The notes below the pieces were generated by a model that did no database searches, had not been told where the DNA came from, and saw only the letters and a program-made list of their open reading frames with translations. This document shows positions 8,688 through 17,507 of a stretch of 64,000 nucleotides of DNA, piece after piece. Source of the stretch: Pseudomonas tolaasii NCPPB 2192 (GTDB lineage Bacteria; Pseudomonadota; Gammaproteobacteria; Pseudomonadales; Pseudomonadaceae); the NCBI RefSeq assembly GCF_002813445.1, contig NZ_PHHD01000001.1:2914001-2978000 (forward strand), in the 5' to 3' direction. Each line of letters starts with the position of its first letter. Positions within the stretch are counted from its first letter, which is position 1. The position numbers were made by a program, and so were the translations under genes.

Positions 8688-11390
8688 TCAAATGGTCAGG
8701 CGCGTGAGTTCGACGCCGGGTTCCTGGGTCACACTCAGCTGCTGCACGATGGCTTCCTGCAAACGCAGGCACAGCTCAGGGTCGGACAGTGGCTGGTTGT
8801 CGGCGTCGGTGATGAAGAACACGTCTTCCACGCGTTCGCCGAGGGTCGCAATCTTGGCGTTCTGCAATGACAGGTCGAACTCCAGGAAGATCCCGCCGAC
8901 GCGGGCCAGCAGGCCCGGACGGTCCGGGGCACTGAGTTCCAGCACGGTCACCGGGCGCTGGGCGTCATTGGAAATGGTCACCTGGGGCGCAAACGCAAAG
9001 TGTTTGAGTTGGCGCGGTACCCGGCGCTGGATGATGGTCGGGTAGTCGTCAGGGTTGCGCAGGGCCTCGGTAAGGCCTTCGCGGATTTTCTTCACGCGTA
9101 CCGGGTTGTCACCGATCGAGTCGCCGTCGGTGTCGAGCACGATGTAGGTGTCGAGGGTGAACTGGCTGCTGGAGGTGATGACCCGCGCGTCATGAATGTT
9201 CAGGTTGAGCTGGTCCATGGCTGCCACGGTCACGGCGAAGAAATCGTGCTGGTCGGGCGCGTAGATGAAGATCTGCGTGCCGCCTTCGAATTCGCGCTGG
9301 GTGGTTTCCTTGATCAGCACCAGCGGGCCGCCGTCGGTGGGCTGCTGCAGGATCGCGTCACTGTGCCAGGCCACGTCGCCGGCAGTGTGGCGCAGGAAAT
9401 AGTCGTCGCCCAATTGGGACCAGAGTTGTTCTACGTCGTCCGGGTCATTGCCGCCGCGTACGAGAATGTCCAGCGCCGCGCTTTGGGTGCGGCGGATCTG
9501 CTCTTCGCGATCCACCGGGTTTTCCAGGCCGCGGCGCAAGGCCCGCTTGGTCTCGGTGTAGAGCTGGCGCAACAGGCTGGCGCGCCACGAGTTCCACAGG
9601 GTGGGGTTGGTGGCGTTGATGTCGGAGACGGTCAGCACGTACAGGTAGTCGAGACGGGTTTCGTCGCCGACGATACCGGCGAAGTCGTGAATCACCTGCG
9701 GGTCGGACAAGTCCTTGCGCTGGGCGGTCGTGGACATCACCAGGTGGTTCTGCACCAGCCACACGATCAGGCGACTGTCCCACAGGGGCAACTGGTGGCG
9801 CTGGCAAAAGGCTTCAGCATCGACCGCCCCAACTTCCGAGTGGTCGCCATGCCGGCCTTTGCCGATGTCGTGATAGAGGCCGGCCAGGTAGATCAGCTCC
9901 GGCTTGGGCAGCTTGGCCATCAGCTTGCTGGCCAGCGGGAATTTCTCCGACACCTGGGTGTACTGCAACTTGCGCAGGTGTTTGATCAAATTCAGGGTGT
10001 GGGCGTCCACGGTATAGATGTGGAACAGGTCGTGCTGCATCTGCCCGACGATAAAGCCGAATTCCGGCAGGTAGCGCCCGAGGATGCCGTAACGGTTCAT
10101 GCGCCGCAGGTTGCGGTGGATGCCGATCTTGCACTTAAACAGCTCGATGAACAGGCTGGTGTTGCGGATATCGTTGCGAAAGTCGTCGTCGATCAGGTGA
10201 CGGTTTTCCCGCAACAGGCGAATGGTGTCGGCGCGCACGCCTTTGATTTCGGGCTGCTGGGCCATCAGCACGAAGATTTCCAGCATCGCGAACGGCGTGC
10301 GTTTGAACACGTTGTCGTTGCGCGCTTCGATATAGCCGTCGTGCAGTTGAAAGCGCGAGTTGATCGGCTGCGGTGGCGCTTCATCTTCGGGGGCGAGAAT
10401 CACCTCTTCGAAGTGCTGGATGATCAGGTCGCTGAGCTGGGCAATACTCATGACCACCCGGTAATACTGCTGCATGAAGCTTTCGATGCTGGTTTTTGCG
10501 TCCTCGCCCTCAAAGCCCAGCAGGGTGGCGATCGAGCGCTGGTGATCGAACAGCAGGCGGTCTTCGGAGCGCCCGGCGAGCATGTGCAGGGCGTAACGCA
10601 CTTTCCACAGGAATTCCTGGGAGGAGGCCAGCAGGGTGTTTTCGCTCTCTACCAGAAAGCCCTCGCCGGCCAGGGCGCGCAGGTTCAGGGTGCCGTACTG
10701 GCGGCGCGCTACCCACAAAATGGTCTGGATATCCCGCAGGCCGCCGGGCGAGCCTTTGACGTTGGGTTCCAGGTTGTATTCGGTGTCGTTGTACTTGTGG
10801 TGCCTGGCCTTCTGCTCGGCGCGCTTGGCCAGGAAAAAGTCCTTGCTCGGCCACATGTGTGCCGTGCTGGTGACTTCGAGCATGCGCTGGCGCAAGCGTT
10901 CCGGACCGGCGATGGTGCGGCTTTCCATCAGGTTGGTGATGACGGTCAGGTCGGCACGGGCTTCTTCGGCGCATTCGTCCACCGAGCGCACGCTCTGGCC
11001 GACTTCCAGGCCGATGTCCCACAACAACGTGAGAAAACGCTCGATGGAATCGCGAAAGATCTCATGATCGGCACTGTCCAGCAGGATCAGCAGGTCGATG
11101 TCGGAGTAGGGGTGCAGTTCGCCGCGCCCGTAGCCACCGACTGCCACCAGGGCGATGTCCGCGTCTTCGCTCCAGTTGAACTGCTCCCAGGCCTTTTGCA
11201 GGATGTTGTCGACGAACCAGGCGCGGTCCTCGATCAGCCTGCGGATGTCCCGGCCGCTGCGAAAGCGCTCATCGAGCACCTCGCGGGCCTGGCGAATAGC
11301 CTTCTTGAAGGCGGCGATAGGGCTTGCCTTCAACGCCAGCTCGGCCTGGAACTGGCCACGGTCGAAGAGTTCGGGATCCACCTGGGGCAT
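8688..11390 (-). CDS. glnD: PII uridylyltransferase / uridylyl-removing enzyme
   Basis: Bifunctional nitrogen sensor that uridylylates PII (GlnK/GlnB) when glutamine is low and removes UMP when it is high. The 900-residue product has all domains: a nucleotidyltransferase with GGYGRGEL at 85-92 and the metal site YSDID at 95-99; a central HD hydrolase domain with HDIGKGRHGDHSEVG; and two carboxy-terminal ACT domains that bind glutamine (starting near DQHDFFAVTVAAMDQL and DRPGLLARVGGIF). It lies 62 bases downstream of map on the same strand. Through PII and NtrB/NtrC it could influence the sigma-54-dependent transporter operon at 52-56 kb. Confidence 0.97.
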   Translation of the reverse strand: MPQVDPELFDRGQFQAELALKASPIAAFKKAIRQAREVLDERFRSGRDIRRLIEDRAWFVDNILQKAWEQFNWSEDADIALVAVGGYGRGELHPYSDIDLLILLDSADHEIFRDSIERFLTLLWDIGLEVGQSVRSVDECAEEARADLTVITNLMESRTIAGPERLRQRMLEVTSTAHMWPSKDFFLAKRAEQKARHHKYNDTEYNLEPNVKGSPGGLRDIQTILWVARRQYGTLNLRALAGEGFLVESENTLLASSQEFLWKVRYALHMLAGRSEDRLLFDHQRSIATLLGFEGEDAKTSIESFMQQYYRVVMSIAQLSDLIIQHFEEVILAPEDEAPPQPINSRFQLHDGYIEARNDNVFKRTPFAMLEIFVLMAQQPEIKGVRADTIRLLRENRHLIDDDFRNDIRNTSLFIELFKCKIGIHRNLRRMNRYGILGRYLPEFGFIVGQMQHDLFHIYTVDAHTLNLIKHLRKLQYTQVSEKFPLASKLMAKLPKPELIYLAGLYHDIGKGRHGDHSEVGAVDAEAFCQRHQLPLWDSRLIVWLVQNHLVMSTTAQRKDLSDPQVIHDFAGIVGDETRLDYLYVLTVSDINATNPTLWNSWRASLLRQLYTETKRALRRGLENPVDREEQIRRTQSAALDILVRGGNDPDDVEQLWSQLGDDYFLRHTAGDVAWHSDAILQQPTDGGPLVLIKETTQREFEGGTQIFIYAPDQHDFFAVTVAAMDQLNLNIHDARVITSSSQFTLDTYIVLDTDGDSIGDNPVRVKKIREGLTEALRNPDDYPTIIQRRVPRQLKHFAFAPQVTISNDAQRPVTVLELSAPDRPGLLARVGGIFLEFDLSLQNAKIATLGERVEDVFFITDADNQPLSDPELCLRLQEAIVQQLSVTQEPGVELTRLTI

Positions 11391-11452
11391 CGATCGGCTT
11401 TCCTTTCTATCTATAAGTCAGTCACAGGGTTGCGGGAAAACCGAAGCAATCA

Positions 11453-12235
11453 TCACGCCGAAACGCGTGGAATCGTGTCGTCAGCGCGCAGGGTGAAGAT
11501 CTCGTAGCCGGTTTCGGTGACCAGCAGGGTGTGTTCCCACTGGGCCGAAAGCTTGCGGTCCTTGGTGATGGCGGTCCAGCCGTCGCCCAGCACCTTGGTG
11601 TCGGCCTTGCCCTGGTTGATCATCGGTTCGATGGTAAAGGTCATGCCCGCCTTGAGCTCCATGCCGGTGCCGGCGCGGCCGTAATGCAGGATTTGTGGCT
11701 CTTCGTGGAACACGGTGCCGATGCCGTGGCCGCAGAATTCACGCACTACCGAGAAACCGTTCTTTTCGGCGTGTTTCTGGATCACTTCACCGATGTCACC
11801 CAGGCGGCAGCCGGGTTTGACGATTTCGATGGCCTTGTACATGCATTCCTGGGTCACCTGGGACAGGCGCTCGGCCCACACCGGCACGGTGCCGACGTGG
11901 AACATGCGGCTGGTGTCGCCGAAATAGCGGTCCTTGATCACGGTCACGTCGATGTTCAGGGTGTCGCCGTCCTTCAACGGTTTGTCGCCCGGAATCCCGT
12001 GGCAGACCACGTGGTTGACCGAGGTGCAGATCGACTTGGGGAAGCCCTTGTAATTCAGCGGCGCAGGGATGGCTTTTTGCACATTGACTATATAGTCGTG
12101 GCAAATCTGGTTCAGGGTGTCGGTGGTGACGCCTGGCTTGACGTGTTCGGCAATCATTTCCAGCACGTCCGCAGCCAGTTTGCCGGCGATGCGCATGCCG
12201 GCGATGTCTTCGGCGGTTTTCAAACTAACGGTCAT
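11453..12235 (-). CDS. map: Methionine aminopeptidase, type I
   Basis: Dinuclear metallopeptidase that removes the initiator methionine from nascent proteins. The 260-residue product has the usual metal ligands: aspartates in NIDVTVIKD and FGDTSR, the histidine in GHGIGTVFHEEP, and glutamates in FTIEPMIN and LLVTETGYE. The ATG at 12235 follows a GAGAGAG stretch. It is divergent from rpsB, an arrangement conserved in many gamma-proteobacteria, and probably heads the map-glnD transcript. A TAGAAT -10-like element lies on this strand at 12329-12334, with a weak -35. Confidence 0.96.
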   Translation of the reverse strand: MTVSLKTAEDIAGMRIAGKLAADVLEMIAEHVKPGVTTDTLNQICHDYIVNVQKAIPAPLNYKGFPKSICTSVNHVVCHGIPGDKPLKDGDTLNIDVTVIKDRYFGDTSRMFHVGTVPVWAERLSQVTQECMYKAIEIVKPGCRLGDIGEVIQKHAEKNGFSVVREFCGHGIGTVFHEEPQILHYGRAGTGMELKAGMTFTIEPMINQGKADTKVLGDGWTAITKDRKLSAQWEHTLLVTETGYEIFTLRADDTIPRVSA

Positions 12236-12452
12236 ACAGGCTCTCTCTAGCGCGACGCGCTGAAATCAATACGGTTTGCGGGCGTGCGACAAAAGGTTAC
12301 AGAATTCGCACAAGCCCCAAAAAACGCGATTCTATCAGACGATGGCCTCAAATCATGAGCCTCTGATCATCGCTTCTCTCTATAAGGTAGGGGGTTGTGG
12401 GCTCTATTCAAGGGCTTGCGCGAAAGCGGTCGACGGCAGATGTGATTGCGGG

Positions 12453-12481
12453 TTTCGTTTTCGTCGATGCTGTGGTATAAA
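12453..12481 (+). promoter_or_regulatory. Candidate rpsB promoter
   Basis: TTTCGT (12453-12458), a 17-base spacer and TATAAA (12476-12481) form a plausible sigma-70 promoter. The -10 is close to consensus and the -35 is weak. Predicted transcription starts near 12488, leaving a leader of about 135 bases before rpsB. Confidence 0.5.
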
Positions 12482-12483
12482 AT

Positions 12484-12622
12484 GCGCCGCTTTCCGGGGA
12501 TACCCCGCAAAGCTTAAATCCACACACGTGTCGACACGATGACCTGGGTGCCGGAGGCCTTGATGCCGCTGGTTGGTCATTGGGATACGTGGAGGCCAAA
12601 CCCGACTTATTAAGGAACTATC
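12484..12622 (+). promoter_or_regulatory. rpsB 5' leader, candidate S2 autoregulatory region
   Basis: The map-rpsB gap (12236-12622) holds no gene. Its rpsB-proximal part contains a palindrome CGTGTCGACACG near 12527, the complementary pair TGACC (from 12540) and GGTCA, and two GGAGGCC copies that could compete for pairing before the real Shine-Dalgarno AAGGAA. E. coli and relatives are known to repress rpsB-tsf by S2 binding to the rpsB leader. This leader is long and structured enough for that, but the S2 fold has not been modelled here. Confidence 0.45.
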
Positions 12623-13360
12623 ATGTCCCAAGTCAACATGCGCGATATGCTGAAGGCCGGTGTGCACTTCGGTCACCAGACCCGTTACTGGAACCCGAAA
12701 ATGGGTAAATACATTTTCGGCGCGCGTAACAAGATCCACATCATCAACCTTGAAAAAACCCTGCCAATGTTCAACGAAGCGCTGACTTTCGTAGAGCGTC
12801 TGGCCCAGGGCAAAAACAAGATTCTGTTCGTCGGCACCAAGCGTTCCGCTGGCAAGATCGTTGCTGAAGAAGCAGCACGTTGCGGTTCGCCGTACGTCGA
12901 TCACCGCTGGTTGGGCGGCATGCTGACCAACTTCAAAACCATCCGTGCTTCCATCAAGCGTCTGCGTGACCTTGAAGTACAAGCCGAAGACGGTACTTTC
13001 GCCAAGCTGACCAAGAAAGAAGCGCTGATGCGCTCCCGTGACCTGGAAAAGCTCGATCGTTCCCTGGGTGGTATCAAGGACATGGGCGGTCTGCCTGACG
13101 CACTGTTCGTTATCGACGTTGATCACGAGCGCATCGCGATCACCGAAGCCAACAAGCTGGGCATTCCTGTTATCGGCGTAGTCGATACCAACAGCAGCCC
13201 GGAAGGCGTTGACTACATCATCCCAGGCAACGATGACGCAATCCGCGCTATCCAGCTGTACATGGGTTCGATGGCTGACGCTGTAATCCGTGGTCGCAAC
13301 CACGTTGCTGGTGGTACCGAGCAGTTCGTTGAAGAAGCTCCGGTAGCTGCCGCTGAGTAA
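12623..13360 (+). CDS. rpsB: 30S ribosomal protein S2
   Basis: Small-subunit ribosomal protein S2, 245 residues, full length, beginning MSQVNMRDMLKAGVHFGHQ with the family motifs NPKMGKYIFG and DHRWLGGMLTN. The carboxy terminus is acidic (EEAPVAAAE), as usual. AAGGAA precedes the ATG. It is followed by a strong hairpin terminator and then tsf, the classic rpsB-tsf order. Confidence 0.98.
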   Translation: MSQVNMRDMLKAGVHFGHQTRYWNPKMGKYIFGARNKIHIINLEKTLPMFNEALTFVERLAQGKNKILFVGTKRSAGKIVAEEAARCGSPYVDHRWLGGMLTNFKTIRASIKRLRDLEVQAEDGTFAKLTKKEALMRSRDLEKLDRSLGGIKDMGGLPDALFVIDVDHERIAITEANKLGIPVIGVVDTNSSPEGVDYIIPGNDDAIRAIQLYMGSMADAVIRGRNHVAGGTEQFVEEAPVAAAE

Positions 13361-13388
13361 TTAGCGCCCTGGCGTTGACTCAGTAAGC

Positions 13389-13413
13389 AAAAAGGGGGCT
13401 TGGCCCCCTTTTT
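13389..13413 (+). terminator. Intrinsic terminator/attenuator between rpsB and tsf
   Basis: Near-perfect inverted repeat AAAAAGGGGGC / GCCCCCTTTTT with a tiny loop, ending in a T run. The matching A run gives a terminator on the other strand too. It lies 28 bases after the rpsB stop and probably lowers tsf transcription relative to rpsB. Confidence 0.9.
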
Positions 13414-13551
13414 GCCACCTCGAAAACCATTTGTCGGCAGCGCAGCTACAACATTTGTAACGTGCAGCGGCCTACAAGGGTGATTCGGGAAGAATTGATC
13501 GCCCGTTTGATCGGGTGGAATGGTTGAAAACCTATCCAAGAGGATTTTGAA

Positions 13552-14415
13552 ATGGCAGAGATTACTGCAGCGTTGGTTAAAGAACTGCGTGAGCGTACCG
13601 GCGAAGGCATGATGGATTGCAAAAAGGCCTTGACCAAGGCCGGCGGCGACATCGAAAAAGCCATTGACGACATGCGTGCTTCGGGCGCCATCAAGGCCGC
13701 CAAGAAAGCAGGCAACGTAGCTGCCGAAGGCGCTATCGCTCTGAAAGAAGACGGTAAATCCGCTGTTCTGCTGGAAGTGAACTCGCAGACCGACTTCCTG
13801 GCTCTGCAGGACGACTTCAAAGCGTTCGTTGCTGCCAGCGTTGAAAAAGCATTCGCTGACAAGCTGACCACCGTTGAGCCTCTGATCGAAGCTCAAGAAG
13901 CTGCTCGCCTGGTACTGGTCGGCAAGGTTGGCGAAAACGTCAACATCCGTCGCCTGGCCCGCGTTGAAGGTGACGTGGTTGGCGGTTACCTGCACGGCAA
14001 CAAAATCGGTGTAGCGGTTGTTCTGAAAGGCGGCGACGTTGAGCTGGCCAAAGACATCGCTATGCACGTTGCTGCAAGCAACCCTGAGTTCCTGCTGCCT
14101 TCGGAAGTTTCGGCCGAAGCGATCGAGCGTGAAAAGGCTGTGTTCCTGCAGCTGAACGAAGAAAAAATCAAAGGCAAGCCAGAAAACATTGTTGAGAACA
14201 TGGTCAAAGGCCGTATCAGCAAGTTCCTGGCCGAAGCGAGCCTGGTTGAGCAGGCGTTCGTCAAGAACCCTGAAATCAAGGTTGGCGACCTGGCCAAGAA
14301 AGCCGGTGCCGAAATCGTTTCCTTCACTTACTTCAAAGTAGGCGAAGGCATCGAGAAGCCGGTCGACAACTTCGCTGAAGAAGTTGCTGCCCAGCTGGCT
14401 GCCGCCAAGCAATAA
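13552..14415 (+). CDS. tsf: Elongation factor Ts
   Basis: Nucleotide exchange factor for EF-Tu. The 287-residue product has the amino-terminal UBA-like domain (MAEITAALVKELRERTGEG), the signature motif GEGMMDCKKAL, and the core-domain motif SQTDFLA that contacts EF-Tu. Start ATG at 13552 after an AAGAGGA Shine-Dalgarno. The 191-base gap after rpsB leaves room for a second promoter downstream of the rpsB terminator. Confidence 0.98.
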   Translation: MAEITAALVKELRERTGEGMMDCKKALTKAGGDIEKAIDDMRASGAIKAAKKAGNVAAEGAIALKEDGKSAVLLEVNSQTDFLALQDDFKAFVAASVEKAFADKLTTVEPLIEAQEAARLVLVGKVGENVNIRRLARVEGDVVGGYLHGNKIGVAVVLKGGDVELAKDIAMHVAASNPEFLLPSEVSAEAIEREKAVFLQLNEEKIKGKPENIVENMVKGRISKFLAEASLVEQAFVKNPEIKVGDLAKKAGAEIVSFTYFKVGEGIEKPVDNFAEEVAAQLAAAKQ

Positions 14416-14437
14416 GACAGTTTTCAACTGTCGCCCG

Positions 14438-14472
14438 AAAGAGGCTGCCCGCTCACGCGCGCAGCCTCTTTT
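14438..14472 (+). terminator. Intrinsic terminator after tsf
   Basis: AAAGAGGCTGC (14438-14448) pairs with GCAGCCTCTTT (14461-14471) across a 12-base loop and is followed by a short T run. It closes the rpsB-tsf unit. Confidence 0.9.
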
Positions 14473-14494
14473 CAAATGGGAAGGCCAATTTTAT

Positions 14495-14523
14495 TTGGAT
14501 TCCTCTCGGAACTGGCTTACAAA
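14495..14523 (+). promoter_or_regulatory. Candidate pyrH promoter
   Basis: TTGGAT (14495-14500), a 17-base spacer and TACAAA (14518-14523). Each box has three or four matches to sigma-70 consensus. The position just after the tsf terminator and about 100 bases before pyrH makes it the best candidate for the promoter of the pyrH-frr-uppS run. Confidence 0.4.
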
Positions 14524-14626
14524 GCCGTGTTCCGATGGCGCTGTGATAGCGTCCAGCTAGAGTGAACGCAAGCCGTAAACGGCTCGCAAGAATTTTTTAA
14601 AAAATACGCCGCAGGAGAGATTCGCA

Positions 14627-15370
14627 ATGGCTCAGCAGGGCAGTGGTTATCAGGCTCGCTATAAACGCATTCTACTCAAGCTTAGCGGCGAGGCCCTGAT
14701 GGGCTCGGAAGAGTTCGGGATCGATCCCAAGGTGCTCGACCGCATGGCGCTGGAAGTCGGCCAACTGGTTGGAATCGGCGTGCAAGTCGGCCTGGTGATT
14801 GGCGGCGGCAACCTGTTCCGTGGTGCGGCGCTGAGCGCGGCGGGTATGGATCGGGTCACTGGCGACCACATGGGCATGCTGGCCACTGTGATGAACGCCC
14901 TGGCCATGCGCGACGCCCTGGAGCGCGCCAATATCTCGGCCATCGTGATGTCGGCCATTTCCATGGTTGGCGTGACCGATCACTATGATCGCCGCAAAGC
15001 CATGCGTCACCTGAACTCCAAGGAAGTTGTGATCTTTGCTGCCGGTACCGGCAACCCGTTCTTCACCACGGATTCGGCTGCGTGCCTGCGTGCCATCGAA
15101 ATCGATGCCGACGTCGTGCTCAAGGCCACCAAGGTGGACGGCGTATACACTGCAGACCCATTCAAAGACCCGCATGCCGAGAAGTTCGATCATCTGACCT
15201 ACGATGAAGTACTGGATCGCAAGCTGGGCGTGATGGATCTCACGGCAATTTGCCTGTGCCGCGACCACAAGATGCCGCTGCGCGTATTTAACATGAACAA
15301 GCCCGGCGCCCTGCTGAATATCGTACACGGCGGCGCGGAAGGGACTCTGATCGAGGAAGGCCAACAATGA
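14627..15370 (+). CDS. pyrH: UMP kinase
   Basis: Bacterial hexameric UMP kinase of the amino-acid-kinase fold, converting UMP to UDP. The 247-residue product has KLSGEALMG for phosphate binding, GGGNLFRG, and the UMP-binding segment AGTGNPFFTTDSAA. CAGGAGAG precedes the ATG. Its stop overlaps the frr start (ATGA), so the two are coupled. Confidence 0.98.
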   Translation: MAQQGSGYQARYKRILLKLSGEALMGSEEFGIDPKVLDRMALEVGQLVGIGVQVGLVIGGGNLFRGAALSAAGMDRVTGDHMGMLATVMNALAMRDALERANISAIVMSAISMVGVTDHYDRRKAMRHLNSKEVVIFAAGTGNPFFTTDSAACLRAIEIDADVVLKATKVDGVYTADPFKDPHAEKFDHLTYDEVLDRKLGVMDLTAICLCRDHKMPLRVFNMNKPGALLNIVHGGAEGTLIEEGQQ

Positions 15371-15924
15371 TCAACGAAATCAAGAAAGACGCCCAAGCGC
15401 GTATGCAAAAATCCCTGGAGTCTCTGAGCCACGCTTTTGGCCAGATTCGTACCGGTAAAGCGCACCCGAGCATCCTTGGCAGCGTGATGGTGCCTTACTA
15501 CGGCGCCGATACCCCGCTGAGCGGTGTGGCCAACGTCACCGTTAAAGATTCGCGCACCCTGCAAGTTGTGGCTTTCGAGCGCAATATGCTCGCTGCTGTC
15601 GACAAGGCCATCCAGAGCGCCGGTCTGAACCTCAACCCGACCAACCTGGGTGAGTTGCTGCTGATTTCGATGCCGGCCCTGACCGAAGAAACCCGCAAGG
15701 GCTTCACCAAGCAGGCTCGCAGCGCAGCAGAAGATGCCCGAGTTGCCGTACGCAACATTCGTCGCGATGCCTTGGGTGACCTGAAGAAGCTGGTCAAGGA
15801 CAAGGAAATCAGTGAAGACGAAGAGCGTCGTGCCGTCGCCGATATCGACAAGCTGACCAAAGATGCCGAGGCTCAGATCACCAAGGCTACTGAAGAAAAA
15901 GAAAAGGACCTGATGGCCGTATAA
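15367..15924 (+). CDS. frr: Ribosome recycling factor
   Basis: Splits post-termination ribosomes together with EF-G. The product is 185 residues, the standard length, with the typical KDAQARMQKSLESL start, a central RTGKAHPS motif, and the long charged helix-bundle carboxy terminus containing RNIRRDALGDLKKL. It overlaps pyrH by four bases and is followed 17 bases later by uppS. Confidence 0.98.
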   Translation: MINEIKKDAQARMQKSLESLSHAFGQIRTGKAHPSILGSVMVPYYGADTPLSGVANVTVKDSRTLQVVAFERNMLAAVDKAIQSAGLNLNPTNLGELLLISMPALTEETRKGFTKQARSAAEDARVAVRNIRRDALGDLKKLVKDKEISEDEERRAVADIDKLTKDAEAQITKATEEKEKDLMAV

Positions 15925-15941
15925 GGGGTCAGGACGCCTTC

Positions 15942-16697
15942 ATGGAAAAGACCAAGCAGACTGTGCCCTCCGTGGTGCCGCGCCATGTCGCGATCATCAT
16001 GGATGGGAATAATCGCTGGGCGAAGAAACGCTTTATGCCGGGCGTCGCCGGGCATAAGGCGGGTGTCGATGCGGTGCGCGCCGTGATTGAGGTGTGTGCT
16101 GAAGCAAAAGTCGAAGTGTTGACCCTGTTTGCGTTCTCCAGTGAAAACTGGCAGCGCCCGGCAGAAGAAGTCAGCGCTTTGATGGACCTGTTCTTCAAGG
16201 CCTTGCGTCGTGAGGCCAAGCGCCTCAATGACAACAACATCAGCCTGCGCATCATTGGTGATCGCTCGCGGTTCCATCCGGAACTTCAGGCCGCGATGCG
16301 CGAAGCAGAAGCCATTACCGCCGGTGCCAATCGTTTTGTGCTGCAAATTGCGGCCAACTACGGCGGCCAGTGGGATATCGCCCAGGCTGCGCAACGGCTT
16401 GCCCGGGAAGTGCAGGCCGGCCATCTGCGCCCGGACGACATTACCCCCGAACTGCTGCAGACCTGCCTCGTAACCGGCGACCTGCCGTTGCCTGACTTGT
16501 GCATCCGCACCGGTGGTGAGCACCGCATCAGCAATTTCCTGCTGTGGCAGTTGGCCTACACCGAGCTGTACTTCTCCGACCTGTTCTGGCCGGACTTCAA
16601 ACACGATGCCATGCGCAATGCGCTGGCCGATTTCGCTTCCCGTCAGCGTCGCTTCGGTAAAACGAGCGAGCAGATCGAAGCTGGAGCCCGGGTTTAA
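15942..16697 (+). CDS. uppS: Undecaprenyl diphosphate synthase
   Basis: cis-Prenyltransferase that makes the C55 lipid carrier for peptidoglycan and LPS. The 251-residue product shows the signature HVAIIMDGNNRWAKKR (phosphate-binding loop with the catalytic aspartate), FAFSSENWQRP and RTGGEHRISNFLLWQ. The stop codon is followed directly by the cdsA ATG. It lies two genes upstream of dxr, which supplies its isoprenoid precursors. Confidence 0.97.
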   Translation: MEKTKQTVPSVVPRHVAIIMDGNNRWAKKRFMPGVAGHKAGVDAVRAVIEVCAEAKVEVLTLFAFSSENWQRPAEEVSALMDLFFKALRREAKRLNDNNISLRIIGDRSRFHPELQAAMREAEAITAGANRFVLQIAANYGGQWDIAQAAQRLAREVQAGHLRPDDITPELLQTCLVTGDLPLPDLCIRTGGEHRISNFLLWQLAYTELYFSDLFWPDFKHDAMRNALADFASRQRRFGKTSEQIEAGARV

Positions 16698-17507
16698 ATG
16701 CTTAAACAACGAATCATCACCGCGCTGATCCTGCTGCCGATCGCCTTGTGCGGGTTTTTCCTGCTCGATGGTTCCGGTTTTGCGCTGTTTATCGGCTTTG
16801 TCGTGACATTGGGCGCCTGGGAATGGGCGCGCCTGGCGGGTTTCAACAGCCAGCTGCCGCGTGTGGTTTACGCTGCAGTCGTCGCATTTTTGCTGTTCCT
16901 CATGCATACCCTTTCCAGCATCGTCGTGCCATGGGTATTGGGGGCGGCGGTGCTGTGGTGGGCGCTGGCGACCTTCCTGGTGCTCACCTATCCACGAACC
17001 AGTGGCCAGTGGTCGAGTGTGGCCAGCAAGCTGGTGATTGGTTTGTTGGTGTTGCTGCCGGCCTGGCAAGGTCTGGTGGAAATCAAAAATGCGCCGATGG
17101 GCAACTGGCTGATCCTGGCCGTGATGGTGCTGGTCTGGGGCGCTGATATCGGTGCGTACTTCTCCGGTCGGGCCTTTGGCAAGCGCAAGCTGGCGCCGGC
17201 GGTCAGCCCTGGCAAGAGTTGGGAAGGCGTTTACGGCGGCCTTGCATTGACGCTGTTGATCACGCTGGTGGTCGGGCTTGTGCGCGACTGGTCAATCAAG
17301 GAAATCCTTTTGGCGTTGCTGGGCACGGCTGTAGTTGTGTTCATCTCCGTTGTGGGCGACCTCACTGAAAGCATGTTCAAGCGCCAGGCCGGCATCAAGG
17401 ACAGCAGTAATCTGCTGCCAGGCCATGGCGGTGTGCTGGATCGTATCGACAGCCTGACTGCGGCCCTGCCGATTTTCGCCGTGCTCTTGTGGATGACAGC
17501 ATCGTGA
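16698..17507 (+). CDS. cdsA: Phosphatidate cytidylyltransferase
   Basis: Integral membrane enzyme making CDP-diacylglycerol from phosphatidate and CTP. About eight hydrophobic segments lie in 269 residues, and the carboxy-terminal CDS signature is present (GDLTESMFKRQAGIKDSS followed by LLPGHGGVLDRIDSL). The ATG abuts the uppS stop and the end overlaps the dxr GTG start by four bases. Confidence 0.96.
   Translation: MLKQRIITALILLPIALCGFFLLDGSGFALFIGFVVTLGAWEWARLAGFNSQLPRVVYAAVVAFLLFLMHTLSSIVVPWVLGAAVLWWALATFLVLTYPRTSGQWSSVASKLVIGLLVLLPAWQGLVEIKNAPMGNWLILAVMVLVWGADIGAYFSGRAFGKRKLAPAVSPGKSWEGVYGGLALTLLITLVVGLVRDWSIKEILLALLGTAVVVFISVVGDLTESMFKRQAGIKDSSNLLPGHGGVLDRIDSLTAALPIFAVLLWMTAS

Noticed and set aside
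9000..11507. An 835-codon open frame on the plus strand across glnD
   Set aside because: Antisense shadow of GlnD, whose domains are complete on the other strand.
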